DNA of 48,105 nt from an uncultured Chloroflexota bacterium (lineage in GTDB: Bacteria; Chloroflexota; UBA11872; UBA12225): the NCBI GenBank assembly GCA_902805635.1, contig CADCTC010000163.1:1-48105 (forward strand). The letters run 5' to 3'. Below the pieces are notes generated by a model. It was not told the origin of the DNA. It saw only the letters and a list, made by a program, of their open reading frames with translations, and searched no databases. Below, piece after piece: positions 7,375 through 15,471 of this stretch. The position numbers were made by a program, and so were the translations under genes. How positions within the stretch are numbered: position 1 is the first letter of the stretch; each line of letters begins with the position of its first letter.

Positions 7375-8370
7375 CTAGACCTCGATGGCGACGATGCGTT
7401 GGATCATGACGAAGCCGACGGCTTCCAGGACGATGGCGAAGCCGAGCATGACCTGGCCGTGCAGCGTGAAGAGCAGCTCGCCGACGTAGGGCGGGTTGAC
7501 GAAGCCGATGGCCCCCATGAGGAAGATCGGCAGCGCGCCGATGATGTAGCCCGACCAGCGCTGCTGCGCCGTCAGCGTGGACACGTCGCGCATGATCTTC
7601 TGGCGCTCGCGCACCGTGCGCACGATGTTTTCTAAGATGCCGGCCAGCTCACCACCCACGGTGCGCTGGATCATGATGGCGGTCACCACAAGCTCAAGGT
7701 CTGCCGAGCGCACGCGCTCGATCAACCGCAGCAGCGCCTCGTCGGCGCGCGCGCCGACGCCGATCTCCTTGACCAGCAGGTCGAACTCTTCCGAGATGGG
7801 CGCCGGCAGGTCGCGCGCGACCGCCTCCATGCCCTGCAGGAAGCTGTAGCCACTCTTGAGCGTGCTGGCCAAGAGCTGCAGCGCCTCCACCAGCTGCTCG
7901 TCGAACTTGCGCTGGCGCTTCTTCTGAACGTGCTTGAGCCACAGCCGGGGCAGGAAAAAGGCCGGCACCGCGATGAGGAAGCCCAGCGGACTGCCGCTCA
8001 GGGCAAAGCCTAGCGTGCCGAACAGCAGCGCGATCAGGCCGCGCACCATCATGAACTCGCCCACCCGCAGCGGCAGGTTGGCGCGCGTCAGCTCGGCTGC
8101 CTCGCGCTCGGCCCACGAGCGCGAAGCGATCATCTGGTCCAGCAGCGCCCAGTTGGAGTACTTGGTCTCGCGCAGCAGCTGGAACTCGGGCGCCTCGGCC
8201 TCGACCATCGGCCCCTGGTCGGGAGCAGCCGGTCCGCCGGGAGCGGTGAAGCGGTCCAGCCGCGCGGCCAGGCGGCGCGAGCGGTTGCCGAGCTGGAGCG
8301 TGGCGTAGGCTGCCGTGGCGACTGCGCCGAAGCTCAATGCCGGGACGGCCAGCGTGGCGACGTCGGTCAT
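7375..8370 (-). CDS. tadB: Tad pilus inner-membrane platform protein TadB
   Basis: 331 residues with an N-terminal membrane helix, a second hydrophobic pair (about 105-145), the F-domain (KFDEQLVEALQLLASTLKSGYSFLQGMEAVARD..., about 160-290) and C-terminal membrane helices. It is the partner of TadC in the Flp-pilus assembly platform. ATG start, 3 nt after the CpaF stop. Order cpaF-tadB-tadC is canonical. Confidence 0.9.
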   Translation of the reverse strand: MTDVATLAVPALSFGAVATAAYATLQLGNRSRRLAARLDRFTAPGGPAAPDQGPMVEAEAPEFQLLRETKYSNWALLDQMIASRSWAEREAAELTRANLPLRVGEFMMVRGLIALLFGTLGFALSGSPLGFLIAVPAFFLPRLWLKHVQKKRQRKFDEQLVEALQLLASTLKSGYSFLQGMEAVARDLPAPISEEFDLLVKEIGVGARADEALLRLIERVRSADLELVVTAIMIQRTVGGELAGILENIVRTVRERQKIMRDVSTLTAQQRWSGYIIGALPIFLMGAIGFVNPPYVGELLFTLHGQVMLGFAIVLEAVGFVMIQRIVAIEV

Positions 8371-8373
8371 GTC

Positions 8374-9804
8374 CTAGCCCCTCAGCCGCGCTGCCAGCGA
8401 CGGCGCCCAGTTGGAGTGGGTGTGCGGGGCGGCGAAAGCCGCCAGGCGGTCGCTCATGAACATGTCCGGCGGCAGCGGGATGCCCGCGGCCTCGATACGG
8501 TCGGCGAACTTCGGCCGCAGGCCGGTGGAGCGCAGCTGGCCGACCACTTTGCCGTTCTCGTCCAGGCCGTGCTGCTCGAACACGAAGATGTCTTGCATGG
8601 TGACCACCTGCCCCTCCATGCCGGTGATCTCCGAGCAGTGCGTCACGCGACGCGAGCCGTCGCGCAGGCGCGCCACCTGGACCACCAGCTGCACGGCGGA
8701 GGCGATCTGCTCGCGGATGGCGCGGATAGGCAGCTCGAAGCCGGCCATCAGCACCATGTTTTCCACGCGGGCGATAGCGTCGCGCGGGGTGTTGGCGTGA
8801 ACGGTGGTCAGCGAGCCGTCGTGACCGGTGTTCATCGCCTGCAGCATGTCGAAGGCTTCGCCGGAGCGGACCTCACCCACGATGATGCGGTCAGGGCGCA
8901 TGCGCAGCGAGTTCCGTACCAGCTCGCGCGTGCCGATGGCGCCGCGCCCCTCGATGTTGGGCGGACGCGTCTCCAGCCGTACCACGTGCGGCTGGCGCAG
9001 CTGGAGCTCCGTGGGGTCTTCAATGGAGACGATGCGCTCGTGCGAACCAATGAATGACGAGAGCACATTTAGCAGCGTGGTCTTGCCGGAGCCAGTACCG
9101 CCGGAGATGACCACGTTCAGCTTGGCCGCGACGCAGGCCTGGAGGAACTGCGCCATCTCGCGCGAGATCGAACCGTAGGCAATCAGGTCGTCCACCTGCA
9201 GCGGGTCGCGGGAGAACTTTCTGATGGTGATGGTGGGGCCGTCCACCGCCAGGGGCGGGATGATGCAGTTCACGCGGGAGCCATCAGCCAGGCGCGCGTC
9301 CACCATCGGCGAGCTCTCGTCGATGCGCCGGCCGATGGGCGAGACGATCTTCTCGATGATGCGCATGACGTGCTCGTTGTCGCGGAAGGTCCGGTCGGAC
9401 ACTTGCAGGACACCGCTGCGCTCGAAGTAGATCTGGTTGGGCCGGTTGACCATGATTTCACTCACGGTCGGGTCGGCCAGCAGCGGCTCCAGCGGGCCCA
9501 GGCCCAGCACCTCGTCCGCCACCTCTTCGATCAGGCGCATGCGGTCGTCGCGCGACAGGGCGATCTCTTCCGCCGCCAGCAGCGTGCGGGCCGCCTCCTC
9601 CACGTGCCGGCGCAGGTCGGCCTGCTCCTGGCCCGCCAGCTTGGAGACGTCCATCTGCTTGAGCAGCTTCTCGTGCAGGCGGAACTTTAGGTCGACGATC
9701 GGGTCGCCCGGCTGCGGCGCGCTGCCGCTGGCGGCGGTGCCTTCGGTGGCGCCGGAGCGCACGTCCTTGTGCGTTCCCTCGAGGCGCTGCATCAGAAGTG
9801 ACAT
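8374..9804 (-). CDS. cpaF: Tad pilus assembly ATPase CpaF/TadA
   Basis: 476 residues from the ATG at 9804, preceded by GGGGAG; a TTG 18 nt upstream is less likely. It contains the N-terminal domain of CpaF-type ATPases (EVADEVLGLGPLEPLLAD, about 115), Walker A ISGGTGSGKTT (about 235), the Asp/His-box region (IVSIEDPTELQL) and a Walker B-like IIVGEVRSGEA followed by MNTGHDGSLTTVHANTPRDA. It powers pilin polymerisation at the cytoplasmic face. It is the longest and clearest gene of the Tad operon. Confidence 0.95.
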   Translation of the reverse strand: MSLLMQRLEGTHKDVRSGATEGTAASGSAPQPGDPIVDLKFRLHEKLLKQMDVSKLAGQEQADLRRHVEEAARTLLAAEEIALSRDDRMRLIEEVADEVLGLGPLEPLLADPTVSEIMVNRPNQIYFERSGVLQVSDRTFRDNEHVMRIIEKIVSPIGRRIDESSPMVDARLADGSRVNCIIPPLAVDGPTITIRKFSRDPLQVDDLIAYGSISREMAQFLQACVAAKLNVVISGGTGSGKTTLLNVLSSFIGSHERIVSIEDPTELQLRQPHVVRLETRPPNIEGRGAIGTRELVRNSLRMRPDRIIVGEVRSGEAFDMLQAMNTGHDGSLTTVHANTPRDAIARVENMVLMAGFELPIRAIREQIASAVQLVVQVARLRDGSRRVTHCSEITGMEGQVVTMQDIFVFEQHGLDENGKVVGQLRSTGLRPKFADRIEAAGIPLPPDMFMSDRLAAFAAPHTHSNWAPSLAARLRG

Positions 9805-9889
9805 GGTTTCTCGGCTCCCCAATCAGGTGTGCGTGGCGCGTGTGTGATGATGGTCAGTGCGTGGTCGGTAAGGAGTGGGGTCTGCGCGG

Positions 9890-10747
9890 CTATCTGCCGC
9901 GCAGTTGGGTCAGGCTCGTGCTGGAGACCGCCGCGGTGTCCTTGTCGTCCACGCCACGCAGCGCCAGGCGGATCTTGCCCTTCTCCTCGGCCAGGATCAG
10001 GCGCTGCGCCTCGTCGGGGGTGACAGCAAGCGTGGTGGTGCGGGCGTTGGGGCGGGCCACCGCCTCCTGGCGCGGATCCACTGGTTTGTTACCGCCGGTC
10101 ACGCTGGCCAGGCCGTTGTTGGGCGTCTCGGCCTGCGGGCCCTGGATCGACTGCGCCACGGCGAGCACCTCGATGTTCTGGAGGATGACGCCGGCGCTGT
10201 CCGGGACCTGGCTAGCCTGCGTACCCTGTCCGCCCTGCTGCCCGTCCCCACCGGTGGCGGTGAAGACGGCGATCACGTCCACGAAGTCGCCTGGCACGAT
10301 CAGCCCGCCGGTGCTGATGACCTCGTTCACGTTGACCGAGACGGCGCGCCGTCCGGCCGGGACGCGGAAGGCGAGGCCGGAGTCTTCCTTGCGGGCGAAG
10401 AACTTGGTGGAGAGCACCTGCTCGCCGGCGGCGACCGGCAGGTTGGTCACCTTGCCGTTCAGCTGCTCCAGCGACGTCAGCGCCTTGGGATGGCGCGCGT
10501 CGGCGGGCACCTGCTTGAGCTCCAGCATCTGCGCCGTCACCTGGGTGCGCACGCCGATGTCTTGTGCAGCCACCACCACCGGCACCAGGCCGGCCTGGCG
10601 GGCGCCCTGGCCCGCCTGCTGGACGTAGCTCCAGGAGAGATAGGCCGCCAGCAGGCCCAGGATGCCCGCGATGAGCAGTGCCTTGCGCCCGCCGGCCAGC
10701 GACGAAACGGATGGGCCGGCAACTCTACGTCCAGCAGCGATTTGCAT
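9890..10747 (-). CDS. cpaB: Flp pilus assembly protein CpaB/RcpC
   Basis: 285 residues from ATG 10747 (ribosome site gggagac). An N-terminal transmembrane segment (LLIAGILGLLAAYLSWSYV, about 22-40) precedes a SAF-type domain (VVVAAQDIGVRTQVTAQMLELKQVP...) and an RcpC-like region with VSVNVNEVISTGGLIVPGDFVDVIAVF. CpaB homologues help assembly outside the membrane. In secretin-containing bacteria they contact CpaC, but no secretin is present here, consistent with a single-membrane envelope. Upstream in-frame codons (to 10903) overlap the tadV gene and look spurious. Confidence 0.88.
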   Translation of the reverse strand: MQIAAGRRVAGPSVSSLAGGRKALLIAGILGLLAAYLSWSYVQQAGQGARQAGLVPVVVAAQDIGVRTQVTAQMLELKQVPADARHPKALTSLEQLNGKVTNLPVAAGEQVLSTKFFARKEDSGLAFRVPAGRRAVSVNVNEVISTGGLIVPGDFVDVIAVFTATGGDGQQGGQGTQASQVPDSAGVILQNIEVLAVAQSIQGPQAETPNNGLASVTGGNKPVDPRQEAVARPNARTTTLAVTPDEAQRLILAEEKGKIRLALRGVDDKDTAAVSSTSLTQLRGR

Positions 10748-10784
10748 CAGATGTCTCCCTTGGCCCGTGGGACCAGTCAGTTGA

Positions 10785-11306
10785 TTAGAGCGAGATGAGC
10801 GTGTAGGGCAGCAGCGCGAGCACCACACCGGCGGCAATGGCCGGCGCGTACGGGATGGCCCCCGCCTTGGGACCGTTGCCCTTGAGCGCCCACAGCCAGC
10901 CACACGCCAGGTAGCGCACGGTGTTGGTGACGCGGCGCTCCTTGATCACGTAGTAGATGGCCAGCAGCCCGCCCGCGACGCAGGCATACAGTGCTGCCAC
11001 CAGGACGAACTCCGGTCCCTTGACCGCGCCGATGGCTGCCATCAGCTTCACGTCGCCGGCGCCCATGGCGCCGAGCACGAACGGGATGAGCATGATGCCC
11101 AGCCCCGCCGCCCAGCCGAGCGCGCTGTGCTGCAAGCCGCCCCAGCCGCCCAGGGCGGTGTTGGCCGCCAGCCCGATCAGCATGGCCGGGAAGGTCAGCT
11201 TGTTGGAGATGCGGCGCGACCGCAGGTCGGTCATCACCGCGAAGAGCAGCCCGGCGATCAGGGCGGTGTCGAGCACGAGCGGGCCCACGGTGCGGAGGTC
11301 AGGCAT
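10785..11306 (-). CDS. tadV: Tad prepilin peptidase (A24 aspartic protease, CpaA/TadV)
   Basis: 173 residues, nearly all membrane helix. Catalytic Asp pair: D in MTDLRSRRI (about residue 27) and the GxGD motif GAMGAGDVKLM (about residue 84). The small size, lacking the N-methylase zinc domain of PilD, is typical of Tad-type peptidases. It should cleave the Flp pilin after Gly. A ribosome site (agaggac) precedes ATG 11306. Confidence 0.9.
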   Translation of the reverse strand: MPDLRTVGPLVLDTALIAGLLFAVMTDLRSRRISNKLTFPAMLIGLAANTALGGWGGLQHSALGWAAGLGIMLIPFVLGAMGAGDVKLMAAIGAVKGPEFVLVAALYACVAGGLLAIYYVIKERRVTNTVRYLACGWLWALKGNGPKAGAIPYAPAIAAGVVLALLPYTLISL

Positions 11307-11426
11307 CGGGATTTAAGTCCTCTGTCGTCTTGGGCGCAGTGCACATCGCACGGCGTCTGTACACGACTACGACGCTGGACTGCCCGAAGTGACTCGGTAG
11401 CCCACAAGTCGCCCGGATCGTAAGGA

Positions 11427-11648
11427 TCAGAGCGGCAGGATGCGTGAGACCCGATCGAGCGCCTCGCCCAGCGCCAGGCCAAATGCGCCCGATAGGCCCA
11501 GGAAGGCCGCCACCGCCAGCGTCAGCACGAGTGCGTTGCGCGCCGTGCCGCGCTCGTCGCGCAGGCAGCTGCGCACGCGATCGGCAACGCTGTCGGTGAG
11601 GGAAAGGCCGCCTGGCTGCGTGTGGAGTGTGTGTCGAGGTGTCTGCAT
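11427..11648 (-). CDS. Flp-pilin-like small membrane protein lacking the Glu-Tyr motif
   Basis: 73 residues with an excellent ribosome site (ggagggagcag) before ATG 11648. After a polar N-terminus of about 35 residues it reads DERGTARNALVLTLAVAAF, a layout like Flp prepilin (charged residues, Gly, hydrophobic helix). The Glu-5/Tyr-6 pair expected after the Gly is replaced by Asn/Ala. It lies between flp and tadV in the operon. It is probably a divergent minor pilin or pseudopilin; whether TadV can process it is doubtful. Confidence 0.65.
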   Translation of the reverse strand: MQTPRHTLHTQPGGLSLTDSVADRVRSCLRDERGTARNALVLTLAVAAFLGLSGAFGLALGEALDRVSRILPL

Positions 11649-11689
11649 CTGCTCCCTCCGTGGCTGAAAGGCATTCCGCCAGAAAATGA

Positions 11690-11717
11690 CACGGCCGGCG
11701 CGAATGCGCCGGCCGTG
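11690..11717 (-). terminator. Hairpin after flp, probable attenuator/terminator
   Basis: A perfect 12-bp GC-rich stem (arms 11690-11701 and 11706-11717) with a GAAT loop lies about 65 nt after the flp stop and before the rest of the operon. On the reverse strand it is followed by TCATTTTC. It probably stops or stabilises most flp transcripts, giving excess major pilin over assembly proteins. Confidence 0.6.
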
Positions 11718-11780
11718 CAGAGGATGGGGAGTAAGGGTGTCTGGGTGTGCCGGTCAGCGCCGGGCTTGTCGCCCTGTCGC

Positions 11781-11954
11781 TTAGACGGCTTCCTTCATCT
11801 TACCCTGGACGGAGTTGAAGACGTCGTTGATCTTGCCGCCTAGGGCGGTGGCGCCTAGGATGAGGGCCACGGCCACCAGGGATGCCAGCAGCGCGTACTC
11901 GGTAGCGTCCGCGCCGTCTTCCTCAACCGCCAGCCGCTTGATCAGGTCCATCAT
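11781..11954 (-). CDS. flp: Flp/Fap-type major pilin subunit
   Basis: 57 residues. A short leader MMDLIKRLAVEEDG is followed by ADATEYALLASLVAVALILG, the canonical Gly-xxxx-Glu-Tyr Flp motif: cleavage after Gly14, Glu at +5, Tyr at +6. The hydrophobic helix and a short C-terminal tail complete a standard Flp prepilin. Ribosome site aaagga precedes the ATGATG start (11954 or 11951). First gene of the Tad operon; the upstream intergenic region should hold the promoter. Upstream in-frame codons to 12113 have no pilin character. Confidence 0.9.
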   Translation of the reverse strand: MMDLIKRLAVEEDGADATEYALLASLVAVALILGATALGGKINDVFNSVQGKMKEAV

Positions 11955-12181
11955 CTTCGTTTTCCTTTTGGTGTTGTTTGTGGTGCCGAGTGTGTCCGTG
12001 CCTCTTGGGCAGCGGGTCCGCTCTAGCGCGGTTATCTCCCCAAACGACACCTCCCGCGAGAAAGTGATGGGCGTGTCCGAACGGTTGATCGAATGGTCGT
12101 CAGTCGCTCCCACTGGACGCCCTGTTGGGCCCGTTGCGCTGTGCGCATCACGCGCGAGCGCGCGCCGTCGTTAGAAGGGCC

Positions 12182-13786
12182 GTGCTCACTCGCCTCGCGG
12201 GCCGGCTGGCCCCCTCGCTGGCCGATCTGGTGTTCTTGGGGTGCTTCTTCGTCGCGCTCGGCGCCGGCAGCACCATGATCAGCGCCGACGGCGATCCCGG
12301 CCGGCACCTGACGGTGGGGCGCGCCATCCTGGCCGCGGGTGCCATCCCGCGCGTGGACGTCTTCTCGCACACGCTGGCGGGCGAGCCTTTCGTGCCGTAC
12401 GAGTGGCTGGCTGAGGTGCTCATTGCGGCCAGCCATGCAGCCGCCGGACTGGCCGGTGCCGTTTTGCTTCACGCGGCGGTGATCGCCGTGTCGTTCGCGC
12501 TGCTGTACTGCCAGCTGCGCCGCCGCGGACACGGCGCCCTGCTGGCGCTGGCCGTGACGCTCCTGGCAGCCGCGGTTTCGGCGATCCACTGGCTCGCCCG
12601 GCCGCACGTGTTCACCTTTCTCGGTGTAGCGGTCTTCGCTGCCGTGCTGGATGGCTGGCAGCGCGGTCGCCTGTCGTCCCGCTGGCTCTGGCTGTTGCCG
12701 CCATCGATGCTGGTGTGGACCAACGTACACGGCGGGTTCCTCGTCGGCTTCGTCTTGCTCGGCGTCTACGCGATCGCCGATGGCATCCGCGCGGCGCTGG
12801 GAACGGACGAGATGGCCGAGCCTGCCCGCCGGCGGCTGCGGCAGCTGGCTGCGCCGGTGCTGGCCTCGTTCCTGGCAACGCTGCTCAACCCGGCCGGTCC
12901 CGCGCTCTGGCAGCACGTCACGGGGTACTTCGGCAAGTCACTGCTGGTGGACCTGACCGACGAGTACCGCTCGCCCAGCCTGCATGATCCTTCGGTGCGC
13001 GGCTTCTACGCCATGCTGGCGCTATCCGCCGTTGGCCTTGCCGTGAGCCGGCGCCGGCTGGCGCTGCAGGAGCTTGGCCTGTTCCTGGTATTCGGCGCAT
13101 TCGCGCTCTACGCCGCGCGCAACATCCCGCTGTATGCCATTGTGGTCGCTCCCTGCCTGGCCACGTCAGTGGAGGGCATTGACCTGCGCATGAACGCCGG
13201 CGCCCGCGCCCGGCACATGCTGGCGCGGCTGACGGGGTGGCTGGCGGCGCGCGACGCAGCGTACACCCGAATCGACGGCCGGGCCGCCGGGCACGCACTG
13301 CCGGCAATGGCGGTTGCGCTGACCCTTGCCGGCGCGGTGGCCACACGTAACGGGGCGTCGCTCGGCGTCGAGATCGACGCGAAGCGCCAGCCTGCCGGTG
13401 CGCTGGCGTACCTCAAGGCCCATCCGCCCCAGGGCAAGGTCTTCAACGAGCTGGTGTGGGGCGGCTACGTGCTGCACGAGCTGTGGCCGGCCCAGCGTGT
13501 CTTCATCGATGGACAGACCGACTTCTACGGCGAGGCGCTCACCGCCGAGTATCTGTCGGTCCGCGCCGCCGAGGTGGACTGGAGCACCACCCTCGATCGT
13601 CGTGGCATCGATTGGGTCCTGCTGCCGCCCGACGCGCCGCTGGCGCGCACGCTCCAGGGCACCGCCGGCTGGCGCACCGCCTACGCCGACCGCGTCGCCG
13701 TCGTGCTCACCCGCGATGCGCCCCGTGACGCGCCAATCACGCGCCCAGCCCCCGCGGCGTTAGACACGGCAGCCGCACCATACTGA
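12182..13786 (+). CDS. Polytopic membrane glycosyltransferase (GT-C type), first of a tandem pair
   Basis: 534 residues from GTG 12182, which has an AGAAGGG ribosome site; the in-frame TTG at 12125 has none. About ten membrane helices are followed by a soluble C-terminal region (about 400-534). The first outside loop carries ISADGDPGRHLTVGRAI and FVPYEWLAEV, acidic motifs in the place of GT-C catalytic Asp residues; WLARPHVF and VWTNVHGGF follow. GT-C enzymes transfer sugars from polyprenyl-phosphate donors on the outer membrane face. It is clearly paralogous to the next gene (shared motifs DGD.xRHL.VG, WLAEV, NPAGPAL, FIDG). Acceptor unknown. Confidence 0.7.
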   Translation: MLTRLAGRLAPSLADLVFLGCFFVALGAGSTMISADGDPGRHLTVGRAILAAGAIPRVDVFSHTLAGEPFVPYEWLAEVLIAASHAAAGLAGAVLLHAAVIAVSFALLYCQLRRRGHGALLALAVTLLAAAVSAIHWLARPHVFTFLGVAVFAAVLDGWQRGRLSSRWLWLLPPSMLVWTNVHGGFLVGFVLLGVYAIADGIRAALGTDEMAEPARRRLRQLAAPVLASFLATLLNPAGPALWQHVTGYFGKSLLVDLTDEYRSPSLHDPSVRGFYAMLALSAVGLAVSRRRLALQELGLFLVFGAFALYAARNIPLYAIVVAPCLATSVEGIDLRMNAGARARHMLARLTGWLAARDAAYTRIDGRAAGHALPAMAVALTLAGAVATRNGASLGVEIDAKRQPAGALAYLKAHPPQGKVFNELVWGGYVLHELWPAQRVFIDGQTDFYGEALTAEYLSVRAAEVDWSTTLDRRGIDWVLLPPDAPLARTLQGTAGWRTAYADRVAVVLTRDAPRDAPITRPAPAALDTAAAPY

Positions 13787-13797
13787 GTTCCATTAAG

Positions 13798-15411
13798 ATG
13801 CAAGCCGCATTGACGTTCCCCCCGGCGATCGCGCTCTCCCCGCGCGCGATCACCTCCGGCCGCGCCCTGCCGCGCGTCTTCATTCCTTCCATCTCGGCGG
13901 TCGTCTTTTTGGGGTGTCTTGCGCTGACTGTCGCGTTCGGGTCGCAGCTGGTCAGCGGCGACGGCGACGCCTCGCGGCACCTGGTGGTGGGCGAGCACAT
14001 CCTGCGCACCGGCAGTATCCCCACGACCAACCTGTTCCTCAGCACCACGCCCGACCAGCCGTTCCTGGCCCACGAGTGGCTGGCCGAGGTGGCCGGCGCG
14101 CTGCTGTACCGGGTAGTCGGGCTCGCCGCGCCGGTGCTGCTGCACGGAGCGACCATCGGCGCAGCGTTTGCCATTCTGTATCGCCACTTGCGCGCGCGCG
14201 GCGCGCCGCTGCTGCTCGCGCTGGCGGTGACGCAGTTCACCGCGTTCGCAGCGCAGATCCACTGGCACGTCCGCCCCCACGTCTTCACCTGGCTTGGCCT
14301 GGCCGTGTTCGCGTACGTGCTGGACGGCTGGCACGCCGGCCGGCTGCCGCGACGGGTGCTCTGGTGGCTGCCGCCGGTCATGACGGTGTGGGCCAACCTG
14401 CACGGCGGGTTCGCAATTGGGCTTGCCGTGCTTGGCGCCTACTGCGCAACAGACCTGCTGCGTGCAACGACGCTGGCGGGAGCGCAGCACGGCGAGGCGA
14501 CCAGACGTCTGCGCCGGCTGGTGCCGATCGCGGCGCTGTGCGTGCTCGCCACGCTTGTGAACCCGGCGGGACCGGCGCTGCTGCTGCACCTGCGGGAATA
14601 CCTGTCCAGCTCAGTCGTGCTCTCCTTGACTCAGGAGTTCCAGGCGCCAAACTTCTCCAATCCGGCGGCGCTTCTGTTCCTCGCGTTCATCTTAGGGCTG
14701 CTGGTCGCGCTGCCCTGGTCGCAGCGGCGGCCTGCGCTCCACGAGACGCTGATCCTGGCGGCGCTGGCGTACATGGCCTTCCGCTCCGCGCGCCACATCC
14801 CGCTGTTCGCCATCGCGGCGGCGCCGGTGTTGGCGAGCGCGCTGCGGTCGCTCGAGTGGCCCGCCCTGGCGCTGGGATTGCCGGCGCGCATCGCGCAGGG
14901 CATCTCCGGCTGGGTGTGCCGGCGCGACGCCGTCTACACCCGCATGGACGCGCGCGGCAGTGCGGCCGGGTGGCCGGCTGCCGCACTGGCAGCTCTCGCC
15001 CTGGTCGCTGCGCTCCAGTCGCGACAGGAGAACGCGCCGCTCGGCGTGCGCTACGAGCCCGACTTGCAGCCGGTCGGCGCCGCCGCCTACCTCTCCAGCC
15101 ACGAGCTGCCCGGCAATGGCTTCAACGTGCAGCGCTGGGGCGGCTATCTGCTGCACGCGCTGCGCCCCAGCGGGCGCGTCTTCATCGACGGCGAGCTCAA
15201 CGTGCACAGCGAAGCGCTGGTGGGCGACTACGTCACGGTGGCGAACGGAGATCCCGGCTGGGAGGCAGTCCTGGCGCGCTATGACGTGGGCTGGGTGCTC
15301 GTGCCCCCCGGTGCCCCGCTGGTCCGGCATCTCCAGGCTACCGGCGGCTGGCATCCGGTCTACGCCGATTCAGTCGCAGTCGTCCTGGTGCGCGAGGCGC
15401 CAGTCACGTAA
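13798..15411 (+). CDS. Polytopic membrane glycosyltransferase (GT-C type), second of the tandem pair
   Basis: 537 residues, ATG start 11 nt after the previous stop. Same architecture as its upstream paralogue: VSGDGDASRHLVVGEHIL and FLAHEWLAEVAG in the first external loop, WHVRPHVFTW and VWANLHGGF, multiple membrane helices, and a C-terminal soluble part with GFNVQRWGGYLLHAL and RVFIDGELNVHSEALVGDY. The pair probably arose by tandem duplication. Likely role: assembling a surface polysaccharide or glycosylating exported proteins, in line with the adjacent transferases. Confidence 0.7.
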   Translation: MQAALTFPPAIALSPRAITSGRALPRVFIPSISAVVFLGCLALTVAFGSQLVSGDGDASRHLVVGEHILRTGSIPTTNLFLSTTPDQPFLAHEWLAEVAGALLYRVVGLAAPVLLHGATIGAAFAILYRHLRARGAPLLLALAVTQFTAFAAQIHWHVRPHVFTWLGLAVFAYVLDGWHAGRLPRRVLWWLPPVMTVWANLHGGFAIGLAVLGAYCATDLLRATTLAGAQHGEATRRLRRLVPIAALCVLATLVNPAGPALLLHLREYLSSSVVLSLTQEFQAPNFSNPAALLFLAFILGLLVALPWSQRRPALHETLILAALAYMAFRSARHIPLFAIAAAPVLASALRSLEWPALALGLPARIAQGISGWVCRRDAVYTRMDARGSAAGWPAAALAALALVAALQSRQENAPLGVRYEPDLQPVGAAAYLSSHELPGNGFNVQRWGGYLLHALRPSGRVFIDGELNVHSEALVGDYVTVANGDPGWEAVLARYDVGWVLVPPGAPLVRHLQATGGWHPVYADSVAVVLVREAPVT

Positions 15412-15471
15412 GCGGTGCCGGCTGCGTTTCACACCGCAGCAGATCGACACCGAACCCTACGACGGCGCCGC

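Noticed and set aside
12125..12181. Upstream TTG start for the first tandem glycosyltransferase
   Set aside because: No ribosome site; the added residues are Arg/His-rich. GTG 12182 has AGAAGGG at good spacing.
12032..12916. Reverse-strand frame of 294 codons across the flp promoter and the first glycosyltransferase gene
   Set aside because: Composition rich in Gln/Arg/Gly without hydrophobic pattern; shadow of the forward membrane protein.
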